A stretch of 64,000 bases of DNA, taken from Alistipes sp. Lineage in GTDB: Bacteria; Bacteroidota; Bacteroidia; Bacteroidales; Rikenellaceae. The stretch spans positions 62,001 through 126,000 of the forward strand of contig JAHHQO010000002.1 of assembly GCA_020026335.1 (NCBI GenBank), read 5' to 3'. This document shows, in pieces, positions 53,765-61,744 of this stretch. Position 1 is the stretch's first letter, and each line of letters opens with the position of its first letter. Under the pieces are notes generated by a model. That model ran no database searches, was not told the origin of the DNA, and saw nothing but the letters and a program-made list of their open reading frames with translations. The translations under genes and the position numbers were made by a program.

Positions 53765-56461
53765 TTAGAACTGACAGGTTACTCCCAGCGAAAAGTCAAT
53801 GCCGTGTCGATACTTCTTCAACACAACGGCGTGTCCGCTGCTGTTGGCATCGCGAGTCAACTGACGCTTCGAGTCGAGCAGATTTTGCACCTTGAGCGAG
53901 AGGGTCACGTGGCGAGAAACTTTTGCACGGGAGATGAAATCGAGTGTCGGTACACCGTGTTCGATGATGTCGCGGTAGCCTTCGGTGCCGATGGTGTAGA
54001 CACGGTCACTGAAATAGTTGAACACCAGTGTATTGGTGAATGAGTATTTACCGCGGCGGTAGAGGTGCGAGAGGTCGGCATTGACAATCCACGGAGCTGC
54101 ACCCTCGAGTTGGGAGCCGGTCTTGTCGGTGGCCAGCGGCACATCGGCACACGTATATATATAGGAGCCGTTCAGACCGAACGAAAGTCGGTGGAGTCCA
54201 TCATCGGAGAGCGACTTTGAGAAGATATTTTTGCGGAACTCCACCTCGACACCCGCCACCGTGGCGTGGTCGGCGATATTTTCGTAGGAGAGGTAACCGC
54301 CGGCACTCGCAATCTCGATACGCGAGATGGGATGGGCGATGTGTTTGAAGAAGGTCGCCACGGAGAACAATTCCGAACGGGTGAAGAACCAATCCCACTT
54401 CAAATCGATGTTATAGACATCAGAAGGTCGCAAATCGGGATTACCCTGGCTGTTGAACGAAACGCCCGTATAGCGGAACGGGGATATCTCCTTGGGTTGC
54501 GGCAGGGTGTAGGTTTTGCTCACGCTCAGTCGCAGGGTGTGCTGGTCGGTGGGGGCATAGCGCACATTCAGACTGGGCAGGAAGTAGGATTTGTCGATTT
54601 GACGGCGTCCCTGCGTGCCACCGCGATTGACATTGTAATCCACCTTCATCAGCACATCGTCATATTTGATACCCAGATTCAAAATCAGATGCGAGGCACA
54701 CTGCCAGGTAGCTTCGAGGAAGACCGTGTGAATATCTTTATTGACCTTATAGCGGTCATCGTTGCGGTCGATTTTGAAGAATCCGTTTTCGAAGTTCTCC
54801 GCGTTGTAGTAATCGTCCCACGAATGATGGTTGATGTCGAAGACCGGACGACGCACCACCGAAAGGTCATACTCCGTGGCATCGAAGCGGTGAATGACAA
54901 AGCGTCCGCGGTAACCGACCCTCAATCGGGAGATGTGGTCGAAGCGGTCGGGCAATCGGTAGGATAATGCCCAACGGACATGGACATCGTTCTCGTCGAG
55001 GTTCGCGAAGTAGCGTTGCTGGACACCCGTTCCCTTCATCGGGACATAGCCCTGCGACTCACGCACGAGGTTGTTGATGCGGCGATCGGGCTCTTCGCCA
55101 TCGATGGTATTATAGGCAAGTGCCATGGCCATATCGAATTTCTGCGAGAGTCGCCACTCCGACAACAGCTGGTGGACGAAGAGCAGATTGTCGTTCATCT
55201 GCTGGCGGCGCATGAAGCCCCGATAGTCGTCCGAAGACTGATAATCGGCATCCATACCCACATAATCGCCCAGCAACTGTTGCGAAGCATGAATCATCAT
55301 AAAATTGTAGGCCAAATGGTGGACATCACCGGGCGAGTAGCTCAAATTCGCCAAGACAAACTGCTGGGTCTCACGGTCATACTTACTGCCTATCTGGTCC
55401 TGCGACAGCTCGCCCGTGGTGACCGAATTGCGCACCTGCTCGTGGTAGTAGTGGAGTTTGTTGCCATGGCTGCCCGACACGAAAACCGAGAGGGGGTGGT
55501 GCGCCACCTTGAACTGACGCCCCCAGGAGAAGCCGTAGCCGTGGTTCATCGGCACGGAACGTGAGGTAGGGTCGAGACGGTTTCGAAAGGCATACTGCTC
55601 AGTGCCGTGGTGGGGTTTGCCTCCCCGTGCGAAGCCGAAGTAGCCCGTGCCGTCCATCTTCAGAAAGTTCACGCCCACGGTTTGGGTGTTGAGTCCGCCC
55701 GACAGGCCGATGGACACCTCACTCTGCGAGGAGAGCTGTTTGGAGCGGATATCCACGTGCGCACCACCCACATCGGACTGGCCTGCCGCACTGAAAGCCT
55801 TATTGACCGCAAGGGTCTGTATCAAATCGGTGGAGAAGAAATTCAGCGATACATTCTTATATTCGGGGTCTTCCGAGGGAATGGGAAAACCATTGAGGGT
55901 GGTAATATTATATCGGTCGCCCAAACCTCGGATAAAGACATTCTTCACGCCCTCCTGTTTGGAGATGCCCGACACCTTGGTCAAGGCCGCCTGCGCGTCA
56001 CCCACGCCCTTGCGCGAGAGTTCCTTGGCACCGACCGACTGAATCGCCATCACCGACTCGTGTTGTGCGATGAGGTTCGACTGCTCGCCCTCGCGGTTGA
56101 GTTGTCCCGTTACGACCACCTTGTCCATCACCAGCTCCTCGGGGTCGAGTTGCAAATCGAGGGAGAGGGTCTCGCCACGGCGAATTGTGACTTGCTCGCG
56201 TCCCGTCTTATAGCCCACGTAGGAAAATTGAAGGGTGCAACTCCCTTCCGAAAGGTGCGAGAGGTGGAAATTACCCTCCGCATCGGAGACACATCCTATC
56301 GAAGAACCTTCCACCACGATGGTGGCACCCACGAGGGGCTCTTGTGTTGTGCGCTCTGTAATGCGGCCCTTTACATCAATTACCTCGGCCCAGACCGTCG
56401 AACATGTGCCTAAAAAAATCATCAGCAGCAAGGCACATCTGTAACATTGTTTCATTCTCAT
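53765..56461 (-). CDS. TonB-dependent outer-membrane receptor with CarboxypepD_reg-like domain
   Basis: 898 aa. Signal peptide (1-25), then a CarboxypepD_reg-like domain (VKGRITERTTQEPLVGATIV), plug domain (VKNVFIRGLGDRYNITTLNG) and a 22-strand barrel ending in the aromatic terminus DFSLGVTCQF. It is not a SusC with an adjoining SusD; instead a beta-helix lipoprotein follows. The neighbouring PhoR/PhoB-like system may control it, in line with reports of TonB/lipoprotein pairs in phosphate-starvation regulons, but that is an inference. The first ATG (56461) or the one two codons later would give nearly the same signal peptide. Confidence 0.93.
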   Translation of the reverse strand: MRMKQCYRCALLLMIFLGTCSTVWAEVIDVKGRITERTTQEPLVGATIVVEGSSIGCVSDAEGNFHLSHLSEGSCTLQFSYVGYKTGREQVTIRRGETLSLDLQLDPEELVMDKVVVTGQLNREGEQSNLIAQHESVMAIQSVGAKELSRKGVGDAQAALTKVSGISKQEGVKNVFIRGLGDRYNITTLNGFPIPSEDPEYKNVSLNFFSTDLIQTLAVNKAFSAAGQSDVGGAHVDIRSKQLSSQSEVSIGLSGGLNTQTVGVNFLKMDGTGYFGFARGGKPHHGTEQYAFRNRLDPTSRSVPMNHGYGFSWGRQFKVAHHPLSVFVSGSHGNKLHYYHEQVRNSVTTGELSQDQIGSKYDRETQQFVLANLSYSPGDVHHLAYNFMMIHASQQLLGDYVGMDADYQSSDDYRGFMRRQQMNDNLLFVHQLLSEWRLSQKFDMAMALAYNTIDGEEPDRRINNLVRESQGYVPMKGTGVQQRYFANLDENDVHVRWALSYRLPDRFDHISRLRVGYRGRFVIHRFDATEYDLSVVRRPVFDINHHSWDDYYNAENFENGFFKIDRNDDRYKVNKDIHTVFLEATWQCASHLILNLGIKYDDVLMKVDYNVNRGGTQGRRQIDKSYFLPSLNVRYAPTDQHTLRLSVSKTYTLPQPKEISPFRYTGVSFNSQGNPDLRPSDVYNIDLKWDWFFTRSELFSVATFFKHIAHPISRIEIASAGGYLSYENIADHATVAGVEVEFRKNIFSKSLSDDGLHRLSFGLNGSYIYTCADVPLATDKTGSQLEGAAPWIVNADLSHLYRRGKYSFTNTLVFNYFSDRVYTIGTEGYRDIIEHGVPTLDFISRAKVSRHVTLSLKVQNLLDSKRQLTRDANSSGHAVVLKKYRHGIDFSLGVTCQF

Positions 56462-56484
56462 TCTATCTCTTTAAAATTCTCGCC

Positions 56485-56553
56485 ACAAAAGTCAGACACA
56501 GATGTTACACTTCAACAACCGCAAGGTGATAATCTTATTGCACAAGCGTTACA
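56485..56553 (-). promoter_or_regulatory. TonB receptor promoter region with two direct repeats
   Basis: GACTTTTG on the minus strand (56492-56485) is a one-mismatch -7 element. Upstream lie CACAGATGTTACA (56497-56509) and CACAAGCGTTACA (56541-56553) on the plus strand, 10 of 13 identical and 44 nt apart (about four helical turns). They share the GTTACA/TGTAAC core with the repeat before the response regulator gene. Confidence 0.45.
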
Positions 56554-56636
56554 TAATTGCAACACCGGGGGGGGGTACAATATATAAAGAAATTTAGGGA
56601 AGGAGGGGCTCGCGAGGAAAAGAGAAATCAAACAAT

Positions 56637-56897
56637 ATGATTGACATTGCGAAGAATCAACTCATAACAGGTCATGACATCGCCATTGAAGAGCAGAAAT
56701 TTTTATCTCCGGCAGTATTTGCACGTTTCGGACACAAATCGGAGCTTCTTTTACCTAAAATCGGATTTATGGAAGAACATTGCGTTCTTTCACAGCAATA
56801 TATGCGACAAAAGCCGTTAATTTGTTGCACGGACAAGGAAATGAAAATCATTTCCATAAAACGACTTTTAAAACAACAAAGAAAACAATCCGAATAA
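56637..56897 (+). CDS. Doubtful small protein
   Basis: An 86-codon frame starting MIDIAKNQLITGHDIAIEEQ and ending RLLKQQRKQSE, more AT-rich than its neighbours. It has no recognisable domain, promoter or terminator, and sits between the TonB promoter region and a decayed gene. It could be a remnant or a chance frame. Confidence 0.25.
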   Translation: MIDIAKNQLITGHDIAIEEQKFLSPAVFARFGHKSELLLPKIGFMEEHCVLSQQYMRQKPLICCTDKEMKIISIKRLLKQQRKQSE

Positions 56898-56934
56898 CCA
56901 CTACCCTACCCCTCGGACTCCAAAGCAACGAAGC

Positions 56935-57113
56935 ATGAAAAAGTCATCAACCCCAAATATGCCGACCTCCATCCCTTCGTGGGACAGCTCTCGGCACCCG
57001 ATTTCTTCGACCGCAACGGCACTCTGCTCCACGGAGGCCGCAACGTCATCAAAGCCTTCGACCACAACGGGGTGAAGTTGGCCGTCAAACGCTACGGACA
57101 CCTTTTCTTGTGA
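56935..57113 (+). pseudogene. Remnant of an LPS-kinase-like (WaaP/InaA family) gene
   Basis: The frame from 56943 reads VINPKYADLHPFVGQLS, then FFDRNGTLLHGGRNVIKAFD and GVKLAVKRYGHLFL before a stop at 57111-57113. This resembles the N-terminus of Bacteroidales LPS-kinase/InaA-family proteins, which run to about 240 residues; here only about 55 remain. The ATG at 56935 is out of frame by one base (five A where six would give MKKVINPKY). So the gene has both a start-proximal frameshift and a large C-terminal loss. A hairpin with a T-run follows directly. It lies next to the tyrosine recombinase gene. Confidence 0.6.
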
Positions 57114-57114
57114 G

Positions 57115-57149
57115 GACGGATTTCCGAGAGGGGGTTCGTCTTTTTTTTT
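57115..57149 (+). terminator. Terminator-like hairpin after the kinase remnant
   Basis: GACGGATTTCC can pair (with G-U pairs) with GGGTTCGTC (57132-57140), followed by nine T. It is probably the original terminator of the decayed gene. Confidence 0.55.
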
Positions 57150-57294
57150 GCAGAATCGTGGCGAAAGGTTCGAAAAGGCAGGAATGCAGGGAAATTCGGG
57201 GAGGGCGCTCCTTATGTGCGCTTTCGTGTGCTATTTTAGAGGTGAGAAGACAATTATCCACACATTAATTCATCTCTAAAAAATTAACAAAAAC

Positions 57295-58518
57295 ATGGCA
57301 AGCGCAAAAGTGAAGTTCCGCAAATCAAGCGTTATCGGCAAGGCCGGCACCGTCTATTATCAACTCTGTCACAACAATCTCAGCAAACAAATCTCCACGA
57401 AGATACATCTCCAGCCCGACGAGTGGCAGTTGGTGGAGGAGCGCATCGAGAGGAAGTTACCCCTCGCCCGTCATTTGGCGATGTATCAGACCAAAATCAG
57501 CAACGACCTCCAAACCCTGCGACAGATTATCCGCTCTCTCGAAGCGCGCCCCCACGGTTACACCCTCGGCGAGGTGGCGGATTTATTCCATGCCACCTCC
57601 TCCGAAGAGTCGGTATTGGAGTACATGCGCCGACAAATCGAGCATCTCCGACAAAGGAAACGTTACGGCACGGCCAGCAACTACCGTTGCGCCCTCAACA
57701 GTCTGTCGCAATTCCTCCACGGCGAAGACCTCCCCTTCTCCCTGCTCAACGAGGGACTCGTCCTCCAATACAGCGAGTGGCTCCACGACCGCCGTATCAA
57801 GAAGAACAGCCTTTCATTCTATATGCGGATATGGAGAGCGGTCTACAACCGAGCCACCAAAGAGAGAATCATCGAGCAGACCTTCCCCTTTCAGAATGTC
57901 TACACGGGTATCGACCGCACGCGCAAACGTGCCGTAAACGAGGAGACCATACTCCGACTCTATGAACTGGAGTTGGAGGGACACCCTTCGCTGGCGTTGG
58001 CGCGCGACCTGTTCATCTTCAGCTACTGCACGCGCGGCATGGCCTTCGTGGATATCGCCTTTCTCAAAAAGACAGACCTCACACGCACCCACATCCGTTA
58101 CTGCCGCCGCAAGACCGACCAATCGTTGCAGATACGCATAGAGCCGTGTATCGAGCAGATTATTCGCCGCTACGAGGTCGCCACACGCCACTCTGTCTAT
58201 GTCTTCCCCATTCTCAGCAGTCAGGACGAGGAGCAAGCATACAAACAATACGAGCGGGCACTTGGCTATCACAACCACAAGCTGAAGCTCCTCGGCGAGA
58301 TGATAGGTCTCGACCTGCCGCTCACCTCCTACACCTCGCGCCACACCTGGGCAACCACGGCACGCAACCACAACATTCCCCTCTCGGTCATCAGTGCCGG
58401 CATGGGGCACACCTCGGAGAAGACCACACAAATCTATCTGGCATCGTTGGAAAATTCGGTTATCGATGATGCCAATTACGGACTGCTTATGCCCATCAAT
58501 CGGGTGGCAATGCGCTAA
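57295..58518 (+). CDS. Tyrosine-type site-specific recombinase/integrase
   Basis: 407 aa. An N-terminal arm-binding domain (VKFRKSSVIGKAGTVYYQLC) and a SAM-like core-binding domain (about 105-205, QIEHLRQRKRYGTASNYRCA) precede the catalytic domain. This has Arg in SYCTRGMAFVDIAFL (about 247), TSYTSRHTWATTA (Arg-His, about 348), GMGHTSEKTTQIYL with the second His and the nucleophile Tyr (about 380). The first box-II position is Tyr rather than His, which is common in Bacteroidetes enzymes. Such proteins integrate mobile elements or invert promoters. It is near a truncated gene and a long AT-rich interval, suggesting an island edge. Confidence 0.93.
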   Translation: MASAKVKFRKSSVIGKAGTVYYQLCHNNLSKQISTKIHLQPDEWQLVEERIERKLPLARHLAMYQTKISNDLQTLRQIIRSLEARPHGYTLGEVADLFHATSSEESVLEYMRRQIEHLRQRKRYGTASNYRCALNSLSQFLHGEDLPFSLLNEGLVLQYSEWLHDRRIKKNSLSFYMRIWRAVYNRATKERIIEQTFPFQNVYTGIDRTRKRAVNEETILRLYELELEGHPSLALARDLFIFSYCTRGMAFVDIAFLKKTDLTRTHIRYCRRKTDQSLQIRIEPCIEQIIRRYEVATRHSVYVFPILSSQDEEQAYKQYERALGYHNHKLKLLGEMIGLDLPLTSYTSRHTWATTARNHNIPLSVISAGMGHTSEKTTQIYLASLENSVIDDANYGLLMPINRVAMR

Positions 58519-58534
58519 AAATTTCCTCTAAAAA

Positions 58535-58565
58535 GGAGTCGGGGGACTTGCTCTTTCCCGACTTC
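58535..58565. terminator. Hairpin after the recombinase gene
   Basis: AGTCGGG (58537-58543) pairs with CCCGACT (58557-58563). The T-run on the plus strand is weak, so termination is uncertain. Confidence 0.45.
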
Positions 58566-59329
58566 TTCCCCTTAAAATTGTCTTTCGTTGCCTCCTACGC
58601 CCTCCTATTCACGCGCACGGAGAGGCTATCGGTGATTTCGATAGGAGGAAAGTGTAATTTTAAAAACTTTTAGAATACCCTCCCCTTTAATTTAATTTAT
58701 ATAGACAAATAGAGGAAATTCATTTTAAAAATATATAAAAATTTAATAAAGTTATTTATTAATAAAATTATATAAAATCGCTATCAAACAACCATAAAAA
58801 AGTTATGAACAAGACATTTAGCCCAATTCTAAACCAAAAGTCATATTTTTAGGCAATACTCATCTCGTGCCGCAGGAGGACGAAGTAGAAATTTAGACCA
58901 ACTATTTATAAATCAATCTGTTAGAAAAAGTCACAACTCTAAAGGCCTCCACTTATACCTATATTATATTACACTCCCTAAGGGCGAAAACACCATTTTC
59001 GGCACGAAGCGACTTTTCATTGAATTTTGGGTCAAAACTATAAAAATCATGGTCGAAATTATCACATTTCACCCGCAAAGGTAAAATTTGCAAATCATTT
59101 GTTTTTCAACACCTTACACTATCATAAAGTTCACTAAACTTGCAAATACTTCCTCTCTGTCATCGGACATTTAGAACAAAAATTTCAATCAAATTGCAAT
59201 CTATAAGTATAACACCATCATTCATTAACAATTCAACACAAAATCACAAAATCCAACGATAATACATAAATTGTTAAAAGATATTATAAATTTCAGGAGT
59301 TTTCAGAATCAATTTTAATTTTTTTATAG
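58566..59329. other. Long AT-rich gene-free interval
   Basis: About 760 nt, far more AT-rich than the rest of the window. CCTCCTAT (58601-58608) and ATAGGAGG (58641-58648) form a local hairpin, with an inner CTATCG/CGATAG alternative. By eye I find no longer inverted repeats of the kind that bound invertible promoters, and no gene. Confidence 0.5.
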
Positions 59330-59337
59330 TATATTTG
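59330..59337 (+). promoter_or_regulatory. Promoter -7 element for the tandem lipoproteins
   Basis: TATATTTG matches TAnnTTTG. It gives a leader of about 150 nt before the ATG at 59497. Confidence 0.55.
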
Positions 59338-59404
59338 TTACGTGCATTTTTAGGATAACATATTAAAAACAAATACAACCGACTGCAATACACGGCATTA
59401 AACA

Positions 59405-59434
59405 CGAGGACGACTCCCATCGCCTCGCTTTTTT
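59405..59434 (+). terminator. Terminator-like hairpin inside the lipoprotein leader
   Basis: CGAGG-A-CG (59405-59412) pairs with CG-CCTCG (59421-59427), followed by CTTTTTT. It lies between the promoter and the start codon, so it could act as an attenuator. Confidence 0.5.
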
Positions 59435-59496
59435 GGTGTGTAGGGCACAAGACAACATAAACACAAGAAACTTTTCTCTAAACCAAATTAAATTTT

Positions 59497-61674
59497 ATGA
59501 AACAACTTTACTCCACCTCACTGCTCATGCTCTTTCTGACAGGAGCATGTGTAATGGGTTCATGCTCCGACGATGATAAGTCGCAGCCTGACACCTCCCC
59601 ACAACAGGAGAACAAGTTTTCATTCAACGAACAGACACGACCGCTCGAGTCGGCTGTCTATGAATTGAAGGAAACAGTCTCGGAAGGTGAAACATCCCAG
59701 AAGGACGTAGCTCCCTCGGTGTACACGTTCTACTTATCGCCGACGAAGGGTCTGACCGACGTCAACGGTATGAATGTGGCGGACAACTACATCAAAATCG
59801 CGTCAAGCCAGGTGAACGGCGACGTGGATATGAGTGTAGAAGGTAATGAAATCACTTATCAGGATTTGATCTTGAACAACACCAACGCTGCTCAGGCGAC
59901 CAAATCAGATGTTAAAATACAGATGCTCTCGGCCAAGGTGGTCAACATCGCTATTGATGTTGAGGTCGAAGGCAAGAAGCTCACGGCGTCGTACTACGGT
60001 CTCTGCACCAAGCAGGCTGATCCCAACGCCGAGGACAAGATTGACATCACCCTCGACCGTGTCATCAACAGTTTCTATCTGGGCAAGGCTCGTGAGGGCG
60101 ATTCTCACAACTATTACTTCATCTTCTCGAACGCCAACTACAGCAAGGGTCCTCAGGGCGGTATCACCCTCACCGAGCCGGGTTATATGTTCGTGGCTGA
60201 CCTCTACGCTCTACCCAAGGAGGATGTTTACGACATGCCTACCGGCGACTACATGCCCAGTATGTTCCTCGAGGATCACACCTTCGACAAGAACTATTCG
60301 GGTGTCAGCTATCTGGACGAGGACGGCTCACGCGCACAGCTGCCTCTGGTAGAGGGCGAGAGCATCGCAGTGTCGAAGCAGGACAGCATCTGGACCATAT
60401 CGGCTCGCATCGTTGACCATGACGGCATGGAGCGTACCATCGCTTTCCAGGGTCAGATGAAGATTAAGGACATGCCTTCGGGCGGCACCGCTACCCTGCC
60501 CCAGATCGGCCACGATGTGGAGGTTGTTGGTGTTTCGGCAAAGGCTACCTACTATGGCAACATGATGAACGCCGCAACCGGTATGATGTGGATTAACGTC
60601 TATGACGACAAGTACCTCAATCAGGAGGGTTCCAACGGTATGGCTGTGGCACTGGTTGTATTCCACGACCTGTTCGGCAATCCCAAGGACGCTACCATCA
60701 TGCCCGGTACTTACACCGTGAACCAGTCGTTCAAACACTCGACCTGGTTGCCCGCCATCGAGATTCCCATGCAGGGTATGGTATTCCCCTTCGGAACCTA
60801 CGCCCAGATGGACGATGGTACCAGCTTCGGTCAGTTCTCTTACGCTCAGAAGGGTACCATCACCATCGAGAACGGCCAGCACATGAACCAGTATAAGATT
60901 ACCTATGACTTGGAGTCCGCCGATGGTTACAAGATTACAGGTTCTTATGAGGGTATAATTCCCATCACCGATGCTTCGGACGACAAGAATCCCGATGACG
61001 GTACTTCGACCCTGGAGCGCGACTACAACATGAATCTTTCGACAGTGAACACAGCCACCTACCATGTTCCTTCTGTAGTTTATGTAGAGGGTATCGGCGA
61101 CAAGCCCGTATCGACATACCAGTGCGGATTCCAGATTATCAACATCGGTCTCGAGGTCGAGGCTGAATACGAAAAGGACTTCACTCGCCGTAAGCCCGGT
61201 GGTGATATCTTCCGTATGGAGCTCTGTACCGAGAAGGGCAAGGAGAATGTCATCACTCCCGGCGAATACAAGGTACAGCCCAACCGCTGGCCCGATTACT
61301 TCAAACCCGGCGCCATGCTGCCCGGCATCATCCGAGACGGTGCGTTCACCAGCAGCCGTTGGATGCACCAGGATTATAAGGTATCGGAGAGCGGCTTCGT
61401 ATTCGAGTGGATGGACGGTCACGCTCTGATTTATGACGGTGTAGTCAATATCTCGAAGGTAGAAGGAACCGACAACTACAAGTTCGAAATCGACGGTATC
61501 TGCGGCCGCAAGCACCACGTGAAGGGTACTTGGGAGGGTCCTGTTGTTGCCCTTGGCAACAGCAAGAAGGCTGACGCTTCGAAAGCCAACCACTTCGTCA
61601 CCAATGAAGAGGTGAAGGAGATGTCGGCAGCTTACCGCAAGGCAGCATCCCAGAAAATCGAAATGAACAAATAA
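59497..61674 (+). CDS. Large surface lipoprotein A, repeated-domain family of unknown function
   Basis: 725 aa. Signal ends CVMGSC (Cys23), followed by SDDDKSQP, a surface-export type start. Residues about 50-180 hold a domain with the signature VYTFYLSPTKGLTDVNGM and ASYYGLCTK, shared with the next gene. The later part has at least two further copies of a beta-rich unit marked by PGTYTV or PGEYKV and an ending GYKITGSYEG or HHVKGTWEG. No enzyme motif is visible. I do not recognise a named family. Likely a cell-surface binding or structural protein. Confidence 0.8.
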   Translation: MKQLYSTSLLMLFLTGACVMGSCSDDDKSQPDTSPQQENKFSFNEQTRPLESAVYELKETVSEGETSQKDVAPSVYTFYLSPTKGLTDVNGMNVADNYIKIASSQVNGDVDMSVEGNEITYQDLILNNTNAAQATKSDVKIQMLSAKVVNIAIDVEVEGKKLTASYYGLCTKQADPNAEDKIDITLDRVINSFYLGKAREGDSHNYYFIFSNANYSKGPQGGITLTEPGYMFVADLYALPKEDVYDMPTGDYMPSMFLEDHTFDKNYSGVSYLDEDGSRAQLPLVEGESIAVSKQDSIWTISARIVDHDGMERTIAFQGQMKIKDMPSGGTATLPQIGHDVEVVGVSAKATYYGNMMNAATGMMWINVYDDKYLNQEGSNGMAVALVVFHDLFGNPKDATIMPGTYTVNQSFKHSTWLPAIEIPMQGMVFPFGTYAQMDDGTSFGQFSYAQKGTITIENGQHMNQYKITYDLESADGYKITGSYEGIIPITDASDDKNPDDGTSTLERDYNMNLSTVNTATYHVPSVVYVEGIGDKPVSTYQCGFQIINIGLEVEAEYEKDFTRRKPGGDIFRMELCTEKGKENVITPGEYKVQPNRWPDYFKPGAMLPGIIRDGAFTSSRWMHQDYKVSESGFVFEWMDGHALIYDGVVNISKVEGTDNYKFEIDGICGRKHHVKGTWEGPVVALGNSKKADASKANHFVTNEEVKEMSAAYRKAASQKIEMNK

Positions 61675-61689
61675 TCAAAGGAAAATTTC

Positions 61690-61726
61690 AAACCGGCGCG
61701 GAGAAATCCGCTCCGCGTCGGTTTTC
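61690..61726 (+). terminator. Hairpin between the two lipoprotein genes
   Basis: AAACCGGCGCGGAG (61690-61703) pairs with CTCCGCGTCGGTTT (61711-61724) with one mismatch, followed by TTTTCT. It stands 21 nt before the next start and no separate promoter is seen there, so it may allow partial read-through. Confidence 0.7.
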
Positions 61727-61744
61727 TAATACTCCCCAACGAAA

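Noticed and set aside
58519..59496. Invertible promoter next to the tyrosine recombinase
   Set aside because: I looked for inverted repeats of 12 nt or more flanking the 59330 promoter and found only local hairpins. A computed repeat search could still change this.
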